Source of the DNA: Pseudarthrobacter oxydans
GTDB taxonomy: Bacteria > Actinomycetota > Actinomycetes > Actinomycetales > Micrococcaceae
Direction: 5' to 3'
NCBI RefSeq assembly: GCF_034258515.1
Contig: NZ_CP139438.1
Coordinates: 1,860,001 to 1,924,000, forward strand
DNA: 64,000 bases
Shown here: positions 47,587-56,689 of the stretch, one piece after another
Layout: every line of letters begins with the position of its first letter
How positions within the stretch are numbered: position 1 is the stretch's first letter
Made by a program: the position numbers and the translations under genes
The notes under the pieces: generated by a model
Told to the model about the DNA's origin: nothing
What the model saw: only the letters and a program-made list of their open reading frames with translations
The model's database searches: none

Positions 47587-48192
47587 TCAGTTGACCTGGT
47601 TGATGATGGTCTCGGCGACTTCGCGCATGCTCAGGCGGCGGTCCATGGACGTCTTCTGGATCCACCGGAAGGCTTCCGGCTCCGTGAGGCCCATCTTGGT
47701 GGTGAGCAGGCTCTTGGCGCGCTCCACAAGCTTGCGGGTGGCGAACTGCTCCTGGAGGTCCGAGACCTCGCTTTCGAGGGCCTTGATCTCCTCGTGGCGG
47801 GAGAGGGCGATCTCCAGCGCGGGGATGAGGTCCGCGGGGGTGAATGGCTTCACGACGTATGCCATGGCGCCGGCGTCGCGGGCACGCTCCACGAGTTCCT
47901 TCTGGCTGAATGCGGTCAGCAGCACGACGGGGGCAATGCGGGCCTTGACGATCTTCTCGGCTGCCGAGATGCCGTCCATGACGGGCATCTTGACGTCCAT
48001 CAGGACCAGGTCCGGCTTCAGTTCCTCGGCGAGCTGGACAGCCTTCTCGCCGTTGTCTGCCTCGCCCACAACGTCATAGCCTTCGCCGCGCAGGATTTCG
48101 ATGATGTCGAGGCGGATGAGGGTTTCATCCTCCGCCACAATGACGCGGCGCGCCGGCTGGGACGTGGGTTTTGACTCCGTCTGTTCAGTCAC
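47587..48192 (-). CDS. pdtaR: ANTAR-domain response regulator (PdtaR-like)
   Basis: The 201-residue protein has a receiver domain (about 16-130), with phospho-Asp in LVLMDVKMPVMDG (about 63), the acidic pocket VIVAEDETL, and Lys in YVVKPFTP. A coiled linker and C-terminal ANTAR RNA-binding domain follow (about 135-198: LVERAKSLLTTKMGLTEPEAFRWIQ and MREVAETIINQ). It matches mycobacterial PdtaR, which binds terminator/antiterminator RNA and pairs with the PdtaS kinase. No kinase gene is in the window. It reads toward pyk and shares its terminator. Confidence 0.92.
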   Translation of the reverse strand: MTEQTESKPTSQPARRVIVAEDETLIRLDIIEILRGEGYDVVGEADNGEKAVQLAEELKPDLVLMDVKMPVMDGISAAEKIVKARIAPVVLLTAFSQKELVERARDAGAMAYVVKPFTPADLIPALEIALSRHEEIKALESEVSDLQEQFATRKLVERAKSLLTTKMGLTEPEAFRWIQKTSMDRRLSMREVAETIINQVN

Positions 48193-48395
48193 GGGATCTC
48201 CTTGGAAAGGTACGGCGGGGACATCACTATCTTAGGTGCGCCCGGTCCGGTACTTGATCTGCATGGTCGGTTGCGGCGTCAGCGGCGCGATTCTGGAATT
48301 CAGCCTATCTGGATGTAGAGTAATTCCGCGTACGTGAAGCGATCGCGTTGCTCACAATCAGCTGTGGGCGTACCGGTTTGCGTCATGTATTCCGC

Positions 48396-48477
48396 GCCCG
48401 AGTGGCGGAATTGGCAGACGCGCCGCACTCAAAATGCGGTATCGAAAGGTGTGTGGGTTCGAGTCCCACCTCGGGCA
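48396..48477 (+). tRNA. tRNA-Leu (CAA), site of island integration
   Basis: The 82-base class II tRNA begins GCCCGAGTGGCGGAATTGG and ends CCTCGGGCA; the variable arm is ATCGAAAGGTGT-like. The anticodon loop CTCAAAA gives CAA. Its 3' end, from base 48457 to one base past the gene (48478), is the 22-bp direct repeat also found at 57066-57087. Confidence 0.95.
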
Positions 48478-48478
48478 C
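48457..48478 (+). repeat. Left attachment-like repeat in the tRNA-Leu 3' end (attL)
   Basis: The 22-base sequence GTTCGAGTCCCACCTCGGGC followed by AC covers the T-arm 3' half and acceptor stem. An identical copy is at 57066-57087. Restoration of a full tRNA here and a fragment at the far end is the usual result of integration into a tRNA gene. Confidence 0.85.
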
Positions 48479-48485
48479 GGCATAT

Positions 48486-48506
48486 CCCCTCGTCAGAGGG
48501 GTTTTT
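48486..48506 (+). terminator. Terminator after tRNA-Leu
   Basis: CCCCTC-GTCA-GAGGGG forms a six-bp stem followed by TTTTT. A diverged partial copy (GTCAGAGG) occurs about 14 bases past the right attachment repeat, consistent with the old chromosomal tRNA-Leu terminator lying there. Confidence 0.8.
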
Positions 48507-49020
48507 GCTTTAACGTGTTGACATGGCTTGTGGGGGCGTCCCTCTGACGCCAGGTTTGCGGGCTGTGGCCTGGCTGCCGCTGAGCCTATTTAGGTGTGTG
48601 GGTGGCGGGTTCAAGACCCTGGCTGGTGGGCCCTCCGCCTGCTGTGGCTGCGGTTATGCGGTACCTCGTCCTGGTTGTCTCGGGTTGGCCGGGGGTGGCC
48701 GACACCTATTCATGGTTCACGGTTACGGGCACGACATGACCTTGCCGAACTGACGAGGAAATTCTCGGAAAGCTTCTTCCGGCGGTCAGCGAGGGGCCGC
48801 GTTTACCCCTATTTGTCCTGCCAAATTGGATGTGGACAGTGTCCACACTTAAGTCTGCTTTTTCGTGCTATAGGGCGGTCGCCCAATTATGCGCTTCGTG
48901 CCTAGTTTGGAGTGGGGGCGTTGTTCGCCTTGTTGATGTGCTCGAAACTCGCGCGCGCGGTTGAGATAAGGACCTCTGGGCCTGGGATGTGTCGGGCAGC
49001 GTCGTCCGGCTGTGTTTGGT
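48507..49020. other. Left island flank without a recognisable gene
   Basis: About 510 bases hold no ORF I can support. It contains the palindrome TGTGGACA-G-TGTCCACA (48831-48847), then CTTAAG. The downstream Abi-like gene ends toward it. Translation products of the open frames are Cys/Gly-rich shadows. Confidence 0.6.
48831..48847. repeat. Left copy of island-end palindrome
   Basis: TGTGGACAGTGTCCACA is a perfect 8-bp inverted repeat about one central base, followed by CTT. A copy with two changes is at 56956-56972, in the same orientation judged by the shared CACTT flank. Confidence 0.6.
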
Positions 49021-49746
49021 TTAGGGAGCCTTAGGAGCGGGAGAGGGTCGCAGCGTGAGTGTGGAGCTGATGCGTTCGGTGCTGGTGAACCAGGAGAGTA
49101 GTTGAGGGTCGATGGCGCCGATGACGGTTCGCATGTTGGTGAGTTGTGCACGAACATTGCTGTTGATGATGGGTTCCAGGTGGGCCACCCGGTTCCTTAG
49201 CTGGTAGACACCCTCTACTGCACGCTCCAGTTCGCGTGGTGCTCGACGCAGGTGGGGAAATGCTTTATGAACTGCTTCGTCCCACAGGCGTTGTTTGCCA
49301 GCGTCATGGCGGCCGGGAAGGATGAAGCGCCAGGTGCCAAGTGACATTGCTGCGAGGATGTCTTCGTGGAGCGGTTCTCGTTGGCCATGAGGTCTGCGCG
49401 TGGTTGATTTGAGCGCGCGGCGCCGGGCATCGGGGATGTCACGGCCGGCGACGCGGAGGAGCAGGGCGCTGGGCTCGATGAGCCAGTCGGATGAATGCAA
49501 GCGGCCGGTGTCAGGATTTGTCTGTGAGGCGTTCCAGCGGCAGAGCTGCTCGTCCATGGCGTTCCGCAGGACGACTTCGAAGACGTGCAGGGCCTCGTAC
49601 ACGGCACCGGAAAGGTCGATGTTCCACCTGTAGAGTCGGATGGCCTCGTGCAGGGTTGGTGTTTCGCGGATGTAGGGTGCAAGGCGCTCGGGGCTGATCC
49701 TGTGTTGGAGGACCAGTTCGATGGGTTTTTGGTGCGCTGCGGGCAT
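49021..49746 (-). CDS. Abi-like HEPN family protein
   Basis: The 241-residue protein resembles Abi_2/AbiD-F-type HEPN proteins: an N-terminal helical region LYRWNIDLSGAVYEALHVFE, then VVLRNAMDEQLCRWN, GTWRFILPGRH (the family GTW/L block), and the HEPN catalytic-type motif LRNRVAHLEP (R-x4-H, about residue 184). Such proteins are often RNases in abortive phage infection or toxin systems. No antitoxin gene is adjacent. It points away from the jet operon, starting about 255 bases from jetA. The ATG lacks a clear ribosome-binding site and may be leaderless. Confidence 0.7.
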   Translation of the reverse strand: MPAAHQKPIELVLQHRISPERLAPYIRETPTLHEAIRLYRWNIDLSGAVYEALHVFEVVLRNAMDEQLCRWNASQTNPDTGRLHSSDWLIEPSALLLRVAGRDIPDARRRALKSTTRRPHGQREPLHEDILAAMSLGTWRFILPGRHDAGKQRLWDEAVHKAFPHLRRAPRELERAVEGVYQLRNRVAHLEPIINSNVRAQLTNMRTVIGAIDPQLLSWFTSTERISSTLTLRPSPAPKAP

Positions 49747-49795
49747 AGGACTAAACTGTAGAGGAAGACAGGGGCAGGTTCCCTGTTATGGATTA

Positions 49796-49832
49796 CTGAG
49801 GGTCCCGCGGCCAGGTGCTGCGGGGCCCTCAG
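49796..49832. other. Hairpin in the Abi-jetA divergent gap
   Basis: CTGAGGGTCCCGC and GCGGGGCCCTCAG form a 13-bp stem (one G-T pair) around an 11-base loop. There is no T-run. It lies between the two divergent starts and may isolate the two promoters or be a regulatory site. Confidence 0.4.
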
Positions 49833-50000
49833 CCGTTATGGGCGAACGCAAGCATCTCGCGGAATAGATCAACCCTGCGAGTCATCCGGAAGGATCGGAT
49901 CACTCGGCCGAGCCCAGTTATCCGGGGACGATGTGTCACCCTACGACCCGGTTGGTGTCACTGGTCCGCTGTTGTCAGAACTCCCCTGTACGCTAACGGC

Positions 50001-51452
50001 GTGAGTACACTCAGTGCCGCCTACGCCGCCGAGCGCCTGATTAGGGACAGCCCGGCGTGGTCACTTTTGCGCGGACGCAATGCGGCGGCGGCCGTCGCGC
50101 TCCTTGGCAGCCATCTGGCTGGCGAAGAACGCCGACTCTCCGCGCCCGTCCTATTCGATCTCGTTGACGGCGACCTCCAGGACTTGCGGGACAACGGCTT
50201 TGACCTGCCGCAGACTGCGCAGGCGTACTGCACCGAATGGCGTACCGAGGGCATACTGATCCGCCGCGCGTCAGGGGAAGCCCGCGAGGAAACCTTCGAG
50301 CTGTCCCCAGGTGCGTTGGCAGCAATCCAGTTCGTGTCTCAGCTTGCCGAGCCCCGACAAACAGTCACGGAGTCCCGGCTATCGAACATCTTCGCAGCGC
50401 TGCGGCAGCTGGCGCAGGACACGGACCCCAACGTCACGTCACGGCTGGCGGCACTGCGGGTTGAGCAGGACCGTATCACCGCAGAAATCGAGCGCGTCCA
50501 AGCCGGGGATTTCGAAGTCCTCAGCCCGGATAGGGCGCTCGAACGGGCCAGAGAACTGCTCGCACTTGCGGACGAGATCCCCAGCGATTTCGCCAGAGTA
50601 CGCGCTGAGCTGGAGTTGATCAACAGAGATCTGCGCGAGCGGCTCATCAGCCAGGAGGGTTCAAGGGGCACGGTTCTGGAGGACATATTTCGCGGCGTGG
50701 ATCATCTCTCGGAGTCCGAGGCCGGCCGCAGTTTCAATGCTTTTTATTCCATGATCTTGGATGCCGAACAGAGCGCCGAGTTTGAGGAATCCGTTGGCAG
50801 CGTCTTGGAACGGGACTTCGCAGGGAAACTCACTGCGCGGCAAACCCGTTTCCTGCGCCGGATGCTGCCACAGCTGCAAGATCTCAGTGGTGAAATCCAC
50901 GAAGTCATGACCAACTTGTCCCGAAGCCTGCGCCGATTTGTACAGAGCCAGGAATTCCAAGAGGACCGGCGAATCAACGAACTGCTTCGTGCCACTTTGA
51001 AAGAGGGCGTTGAGCTCAGCAGCCAAGTTCGCGTCTGGCAGTCGACGCGGCTTAGCCTCGATCTGACGTCGCTGCCGCTGGGATCCGTGTCTGCCTTCAA
51101 CCTGCACAACCCGGCCGATTTGGAAACCGTGACACTCGTGCAGACCCAGCAGCCGGAGACCGTGGACCTCAGGGATCTGCGTGAGCTCGCACGGGCCTCG
51201 GAGATCGATATGAAGGAAATCATCGTCAACGTTAACGAGTCCTTGCGGCGTCGCGGCGCCGTCACCATCTCTGAGGTCCTGGCCGAGCATCCAGCCACGC
51301 AGGGCGTGGCCAGCGTGGTCGGTCTGCTGGTGTTGGCGGAAACCCACGCGAGGTCGCTTGCGGGCGACGAGCCAGTCAGCTGGTTCTCCTCCCAGGGCGT
51401 GGCCCGGCACGGGTTGGTGCCCAGGTTTATGTTCACGAAAGAGGTGTCATGA
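50001..51452 (+). CDS. jetA: Wadjet system protein JetA (DUF3375 family, MukF/kleisin-like)
   Basis: The 483-residue protein matches DUF3375 at the N-terminus: ERLIRDSPAWSLLRGRNAAAAVALLGSHL and the winged-helix region following it. Long helical segments (about 170-240 and 300-400) suit a kleisin-like linker. In type I Wadjet, JetA bridges the JetC SMC-like ATPases with JetB. I start at GTG 50001, where the family N-terminus begins; the frame is open back to 49815 but that part is not family-like and there is no site, so a leaderless start is possible. The stop overlaps jetB (ATGA). Confidence 0.85.
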   Translation: MSTLSAAYAAERLIRDSPAWSLLRGRNAAAAVALLGSHLAGEERRLSAPVLFDLVDGDLQDLRDNGFDLPQTAQAYCTEWRTEGILIRRASGEAREETFELSPGALAAIQFVSQLAEPRQTVTESRLSNIFAALRQLAQDTDPNVTSRLAALRVEQDRITAEIERVQAGDFEVLSPDRALERARELLALADEIPSDFARVRAELELINRDLRERLISQEGSRGTVLEDIFRGVDHLSESEAGRSFNAFYSMILDAEQSAEFEESVGSVLERDFAGKLTARQTRFLRRMLPQLQDLSGEIHEVMTNLSRSLRRFVQSQEFQEDRRINELLRATLKEGVELSSQVRVWQSTRLSLDLTSLPLGSVSAFNLHNPADLETVTLVQTQQPETVDLRDLRELARASEIDMKEIIVNVNESLRRRGAVTISEVLAEHPATQGVASVVGLLVLAETHARSLAGDEPVSWFSSQGVARHGLVPRFMFTKEVS

Positions 51453-52060
51453 CAACCTCCGCGAATGAACCCGAGCTGGATAGCAGCCCACTATGGGACT
51501 CGGATACCGGCAGGCTGCGGGCTGACTCGAGGCGCGCTTTGGTGCAGCTGTTGAGGGGACCATTCCTGTCGGCGGCCCGGCATGGTCATCTGTGGGCTGC
51601 CCTGTTGAACGATGAAACAGAAATCAGGTCGCGACTGGCCGACTCGTACCTGGAGCTGGTAATCGATGCCGAAAGCCAACTGGCGTTCGCCAAAAACGTC
51701 AGCGCACCGGATTCAGACGCGCCTAAAGTCATGCGAAGCCATCCGCTGACATTCATGGACACGGCCATGCTCCTCCATCTGAGGCAACAGCTGCTGCACA
51801 GCAACGGCAGCGAGCGGGTGATCGTCGGCAAAGACGAAGTTGCCGACCAAATGCAGGTATATAGGGGAGCGGATGACTCGGATCCAGCTGGTTTCGCCAA
51901 GCGAATCAACGGCTCGTGGACCAAAATGATCAGCCACGGCATTCTTGCCTCCACCACCACCGAAGACCGTTTTGAAATTTCCCCCGTTCTAAGACTGATC
52001 TTCGGTGCTGACGAGATCGCCGCGGTGCAGGCCGAGTACCGGCGACTCGCCGGTCGCTGA
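51449..52060 (+). CDS. jetB: Wadjet system protein JetB (DUF4194 family, MukE-like)
   Basis: The 203-residue protein has the DUF4194 pattern: an N-terminal helix RRALVQLLRGPFLSAARHGHLW, LNDETEIRSRLADSYLELVID, then a winged-helix region with LTFMDTAMLLHLRQQLL and a final ISHGILASTTTEDRFEISPVLRLIFGADEI. It corresponds to MukE/MksE and binds the JetA kleisin. It is coupled to jetA by ATGA and followed 55 bases later by jetC. Confidence 0.85.
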   Translation: MTTSANEPELDSSPLWDSDTGRLRADSRRALVQLLRGPFLSAARHGHLWAALLNDETEIRSRLADSYLELVIDAESQLAFAKNVSAPDSDAPKVMRSHPLTFMDTAMLLHLRQQLLHSNGSERVIVGKDEVADQMQVYRGADDSDPAGFAKRINGSWTKMISHGILASTTTEDRFEISPVLRLIFGADEIAAVQAEYRRLAGR

Positions 52061-52115
52061 CAATGCTGGCAAATACTGAGCACGCGCGCGACGCGTGGAT
52101 GGAAGGAGGGGCACC

Positions 52116-55100
52116 ATGACTGCTGAGGCGCTCCCGGGCCTTGAGTTCGACGACGATGCAACGGCTGTTCGTGCATCCGGTTTACCGCCAGCCGAATCAA
52201 CTCACGCCGGCCAGTGGCGGCTGGACAGCCTGGAACTTGTCAACTGGGGTACGTTCCAGGGCCACCACAAGGTGGACCTTTCCCGCCAGGGCTTCCTGAT
52301 CACGGGGCACTCCGGCTCCGGAAAATCATCAATGCTGGACGGGATCGCCGCTGTGCTTACTCCCAGAAAGTGGCTCAGATTCAATGCTGCCGCCCAGGAT
52401 GCGTCGAGCCGCGGGGAAGATCGATCAATAGTTAGCTATATCCGTGGTGCCTGGCGGCGCCAGGCGGATGAGGTCACGGGGGAGGTAGCCAGCGACCACT
52501 TACGTCCTGGTGCCACTTGGAGCGGTATCCTCCTCCGTTACAAGAACGGATTGTCCCAGGAGCCTGTCGTGTTGGTGAAGCTCTACCACCTCAAGCGCGG
52601 TAGCAACTCCCCGGCCGAGGTCAGCGAACTGCACGTGGTGCTGCAGGAGGAAGCCTTACTGACCGACTTCCAGGAGTTCGCCCGCAACGGCCTGGAGACC
52701 CGGAAAATCAAGTCCAGTTGGCCAAAAGCCGCCGTGGTGACTGACCAGCATTCAGCCTTCTCCCGCAGGTTCCGCGGCCTACTGGGAATCTCCAGCGACA
52801 ACGCTCTGCTTCTGCTTCACAAGACTCAGTCAGCGAAGAGCCTGGGCAACCTGGACGAACTGTTCCGTAATTTCATGCTGGATGAACCGGCCACCTTCAA
52901 ACTCGCCAAAACCGCGGTCGACCAGTTCTCCGAGTTGGCTGAGGCCCATCGTTTGGTAGTTGAAGCGCGTCAACAGGTGGAACGCCTCGAACCCCTCGTT
53001 GCTCACTGCACGGAATACGAGGAGGGCAGAAAAACTATCGCCCGAGCCGCAGGGCTACGCCAAGCCTTGGAGCCCTTCAAAGACGAATGGAAGCTCAGGC
53101 TCGCCCGGCAGGAAACGGATGCCGCAGAGCTGAAGCTGAAAATCGCGGTGGGTGAGCTCGCAGCCGCCACGGCCGCAATCGAAGAAGCCGATAAGGCGCA
53201 CGCGCTTGCCCGGGCGCAGGTGGATAGCAGCGGCGGCCAGGCTCTGGCCCAGCAGCGCGAGTGGCTAAATCTGGCCGAAGCCAAAGAGCAGGACGTACGG
53301 GACCGGCAGACCGAGTTAGCCCGGGATCTTGCTGCTGTTGGTATAGAGTTTCCCGCCACCCTTGAGGAGTTCGAGGAGTTGCGGTCCACGGCGCGGCGCG
53401 AGCGTGAGCAACTGGAAACGGCTCGAGCGGAGGGCAGCGACCTGCTGATGGGCCTGCAGGACAAACGTGCAGACCTGAACCGCCGGCGGGAGACGTTGAC
53501 CGCTGATATCCGCACGCTCAGCAAGCAGTCCTCCAACATGGACAGCCGCTACCTGACCGCACGGCAAAAGATTTCATCCGCAACAGGATTGCCGGTTTCT
53601 GCACTTCCCTTCGTAGCGGAGCTGCTAGAGGTCAAAGTCGAGTATGCGGACTGGACTGGTGCCCTCGAGCGTGTTCTGCGTCCGTTGGCCACCATCATGT
53701 TGGTGCCGGCTGCGCATGAATCCGCCGTGTCGGAAGCCATGGATAGACACGACTTGGGAACTCGGCTCGTTGTTGAAGCTATCGGGCGGATGGAAGCACC
53801 GCGGACGGCACGGTCGGAGCGATCCCTGATCCACCGCGTGCATGTCCAGAAGGGCGCCATGGCTGAGTGGGTCCACAGTCAGCTGTCCCGGCTGTATGAC
53901 TATGAATGCGTCGACGAACCTTCCGAGCTGAAACCCTTAGAGCGGGGAGTTACCAAGGCCGGGCAGGTGAAGCGATCGAGGACGCGGTACGAGAAAGATG
54001 ACCGCCGGCGAATAGATGACCGCGAATTCTGGATCCTAGGCTTCGACAACCAGGCCAAGGTGGATCATCTCCTGGGCTTGCTGAACGCAGCCAACACGGA
54101 CCTGGTCGCCGTCACGGCCAGGATCTCTAATGCCGAGCGCATGCGTGAAGCGGCAAGGCGGCGGGTTGACGCGCTCGAGGTTCTGTCCCGTCGCACTTGG
54201 GTGGACTTGGATGTTGCCGCCGCGGAGGACGCCCGGACGCATCAGCAGCAACGTCTTGACGCCCTGCGCGCTGCGAGCAGTGACCTCCGTCTGGCCGAGA
54301 AAGCTGAGAAAGATGCGGCTGCAGCCCTAGAGGCGGCAAAGGAGCGTGAGACAGCAAAACGGACCGCCGTTGCCGGTCATCAGAGCCATGTCGATGGACT
54401 TTCAGCACTCATCAACGAGCTCAAAGCGGAGAAACGCAGGCCCGTCAGCGGCGCTGACGCCGCTGCGCTGGAAGATCGCTTCCACTCAATCCGTCGCAGC
54501 ATCACGCACTCGGTGATTGACGACGTCGCGCTCAAAGTCAGCGGCCAGCTCAGCACGGAGGAGAACTCGGCCCGAGGGGAAGCCCAGGCTGCGGAGCGAC
54601 ACATCGTGTCCATCCAGAACGCCTTTCTTACGTCATGGGCCGTCGCGGCCGGGGACCTGACTGCAGACATCGGAGACCGCAGCGGTTACCTTGCCATTCT
54701 GACTAAGCTTCGCGCGGACCGGCTGCCCGATTTCGAGGAGAAGTTCTTTGAGCTGCTCCAGAACCAGGCGCAGCGGAACATAGGCCAGCTGCATAACGAG
54801 ATCCGGCGGGCGCCGGCCCAGATCCGGGAGAGAATCGACCCCGTCAACCGGTCCTTGCAGCGCTCCCCCTTTGACCAGGGCCGTTTCCTAAAAATTATGG
54901 TCAAGGACAATGCCTCCTCGGCCAAGGCGCAGTTTATGCAGGACCTTCAGACTATTTCCGCCGGTTCCTGGGCTGACGAGGACCGAACGGTGGCTGAGCG
55001 GAGGTTCGATGTCATGAACCGGGTGATGAAGCGGCTGTCCTCCAGCGAAGCTGGGGACCTGAGCTGGCAGAGACTATGCCTCGACACCCGTCTACATGTG

Positions 55101-55511
55101 CGCTTCACCGGAATCGAGCTCGACGAATCCGGAACCACGGTGAACATCCACGATTCCAGTGCGGGCCTTTCCGGCGGCCAGCGGCAGAAACTGGTGATCT
55201 TCTGCCTCGCCGCGGCCCTCCGTTATCAGCTAGCCGAGGACGAGGACGACACTCCGCGCTTCGGAACCGTGATACTGGATGAGGCCTTTGACAAGGCGGA
55301 CAGTGCCTTCACCAAGATGGCCATGAACGTGTTTCTCGAGTTCGGCTTCCACATGATCCTGGCCACACCGCTGAAACTCCTCCAGACCCTGGAAGACTAT
55401 GTGGGCGGCATTGCCCTCGTCGTGTGCCGGGACTTCAAGGAATCCCGCGTCGGCGTCGTCTCCATTAACGACGGCGAGTTGCTGACGGCTATAGATGAGG
55501 ATCAGAGCTGA
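52116..55511 (+). CDS. jetC: Wadjet system ATPase JetC (SMC/MukB-like)
   Basis: The 1,131-residue protein has an N-terminal ATPase half with Walker A ITGHSGSGKSSMLDG (about 62-76), two long coiled-coil arms (about 270-420 and 640-800) around a hinge-like region, and a C-terminal half with signature LSGGQRQKLVIF (about 1018) and Walker B FGTVILDEAFDKAD (about 1050). This is the SMC-like motor that extrudes plasmid DNA loops. ATG 52116 has GGAAGGAGGGG immediately upstream; the frame is open seven codons earlier. The stop shares one base with the jetD ATG. Confidence 0.9.
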   Translation: MTAEALPGLEFDDDATAVRASGLPPAESTHAGQWRLDSLELVNWGTFQGHHKVDLSRQGFLITGHSGSGKSSMLDGIAAVLTPRKWLRFNAAAQDASSRGEDRSIVSYIRGAWRRQADEVTGEVASDHLRPGATWSGILLRYKNGLSQEPVVLVKLYHLKRGSNSPAEVSELHVVLQEEALLTDFQEFARNGLETRKIKSSWPKAAVVTDQHSAFSRRFRGLLGISSDNALLLLHKTQSAKSLGNLDELFRNFMLDEPATFKLAKTAVDQFSELAEAHRLVVEARQQVERLEPLVAHCTEYEEGRKTIARAAGLRQALEPFKDEWKLRLARQETDAAELKLKIAVGELAAATAAIEEADKAHALARAQVDSSGGQALAQQREWLNLAEAKEQDVRDRQTELARDLAAVGIEFPATLEEFEELRSTARREREQLETARAEGSDLLMGLQDKRADLNRRRETLTADIRTLSKQSSNMDSRYLTARQKISSATGLPVSALPFVAELLEVKVEYADWTGALERVLRPLATIMLVPAAHESAVSEAMDRHDLGTRLVVEAIGRMEAPRTARSERSLIHRVHVQKGAMAEWVHSQLSRLYDYECVDEPSELKPLERGVTKAGQVKRSRTRYEKDDRRRIDDREFWILGFDNQAKVDHLLGLLNAANTDLVAVTARISNAERMREAARRRVDALEVLSRRTWVDLDVAAAEDARTHQQQRLDALRAASSDLRLAEKAEKDAAAALEAAKERETAKRTAVAGHQSHVDGLSALINELKAEKRRPVSGADAAALEDRFHSIRRSITHSVIDDVALKVSGQLSTEENSARGEAQAAERHIVSIQNAFLTSWAVAAGDLTADIGDRSGYLAILTKLRADRLPDFEEKFFELLQNQAQRNIGQLHNEIRRAPAQIRERIDPVNRSLQRSPFDQGRFLKIMVKDNASSAKAQFMQDLQTISAGSWADEDRTVAERRFDVMNRVMKRLSSSEAGDLSWQRLCLDTRLHVRFTGIELDESGTTVNIHDSSAGLSGGQRQKLVIFCLAAALRYQLAEDEDDTPRFGTVILDEAFDKADSAFTKMAMNVFLEFGFHMILATPLKLLQTLEDYVGGIALVVCRDFKESRVGVVSINDGELLTAIDEDQS

Positions 55512-56689
55512 TGGCCCGCGATGTGGCTTCAACTGAGTCCTCGAACAAATGGGTCTCCGTTGACGCGGCACGTTCGGCTGCGGCAGCCAAGTACGAGCGG
55601 AACTTTGGTGACTGGGCCGTCGGCGCCGCCAATGCCATTGTTGACGTGCCCTTGCATCCTCCCACGGAGGCGGCGGCTCTTGCTGACCAGGCCAAGGCGA
55701 TTGCCTGGGTGAAATCCTGGCGCGAGGCCGGCATTAGCCGTGCCGGCCGCAGTGATTTTGTGGTGTGGGTGGAGCGCCGATGGGCAAGCCTGGGCACGCA
55801 GCAGGTTCCCGAACGACTGCGGCTTGAGGGTGCTCCGGCGGTTGCTGCATTTGCCCGCAAGGGCCAGCACTGGGCCAGGATCCGGCAGCGGGCCCAGGCA
55901 CTCGTATCTTCTTTCGGTGTCGGCGAGGTACTGGCGGACTGTGTACGTCGGAATGCCGGGGCGGTCTCCGAGTTGGCCGAACAGGATTTCGATCGGTTGC
56001 TGCTGGTGCTGCAATGGCTTGAAAGGAATCCGGATTCCGGGCTGTATATCCGCCAGCTGCCTGTGCGTGGAGTGGATACAAAATGGGTATCCAAGCACCG
56101 TCGGCTGGTGGAACGACTTTTTTCGGCCATCACCGGCCGTGAATCATTTGGCCTCGCCAAGCCGCCCGTGCTGGTGCGAGTCAGATTTCTTGACCCGGCT
56201 TTGAGTCCGGACGGCCTGGTGGATGTCTCGGTCCCCGTGGCGGAACTTGCCGCAATGGAACTGTCGCCGCAGACGGTCTTTGTATTTGAGAATTTGGAGT
56301 CGGTGGTCGCCATGCCTCCGGTACCGGGTGCTGTAGTGATCCACGGCTCCGGCTACGCTGTGGACAGGCTGGGCCGGATCCCGTGGGTGCGCGAAGGCAG
56401 GGTTGTTTATTGGGGAGACCTTGATTCGCACGGCTTCGGAATTCTCAATCGTGTCAGGGCAACTTGCGGCGACGTTTCCACCGCGCTGATGGATCTCGCG
56501 ACACTGGCTGATTTCGAGGATCTGTGGGTGAATGAACCCTCTCCCAATCCCGGTTCCTTGAACCACCTTCTGCCCGCTGACCTTGCCGTTCTCGATGAGC
56601 TACGGATGCAGGGCAACATACGGCTTGAGCAGGAAAGAATTAGTTGGGGTTACGCCCTGCAGAAGTTGCTGAAAGTGGCACGTCTCTAG
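55511..56689 (+). CDS. jetD: Wadjet system nuclease JetD (DUF3322-DUF2220, Toprim-like)
   Basis: The 392-residue protein has an N-terminal DUF3322-like part (about 20-200) with RSDFVVWVERRWASLGTQQ, QDFDRLLLVLQWLERNPDSG and YIRQLPVRGVDTKW. A C-terminal Toprim/DUF2220-like fold follows: the acid in VFVFENLESVVAMP (about 258), then IHGSGYAV, the DxD motif VYWGDLDSHGFGILNRVR (about 301) and a final LDELRMQG. It is the topo-VI-like nuclease that cuts plasmids in type I Wadjet. All expected metal residues are present. It is the last gene of the operon. Confidence 0.88.
   Translation: MARDVASTESSNKWVSVDAARSAAAAKYERNFGDWAVGAANAIVDVPLHPPTEAAALADQAKAIAWVKSWREAGISRAGRSDFVVWVERRWASLGTQQVPERLRLEGAPAVAAFARKGQHWARIRQRAQALVSSFGVGEVLADCVRRNAGAVSELAEQDFDRLLLVLQWLERNPDSGLYIRQLPVRGVDTKWVSKHRRLVERLFSAITGRESFGLAKPPVLVRVRFLDPALSPDGLVDVSVPVAELAAMELSPQTVFVFENLESVVAMPPVPGAVVIHGSGYAVDRLGRIPWVREGRVVYWGDLDSHGFGILNRVRATCGDVSTALMDLATLADFEDLWVNEPSPNPGSLNHLLPADLAVLDELRMQGNIRLEQERISWGYALQKLLKVARL

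Noticed and set aside
48523..48905. Short frames between tRNA-Leu and the Abi-like gene
   Set aside because: They are Cys/Gly- or Arg-rich with no start signals and no recognisable family.
49815..50000. A 62-codon N-terminal extension of JetA
   Set aside because: The frame is open but contains no DUF3375 sequence, and the family N-terminus begins at GTG 50001.
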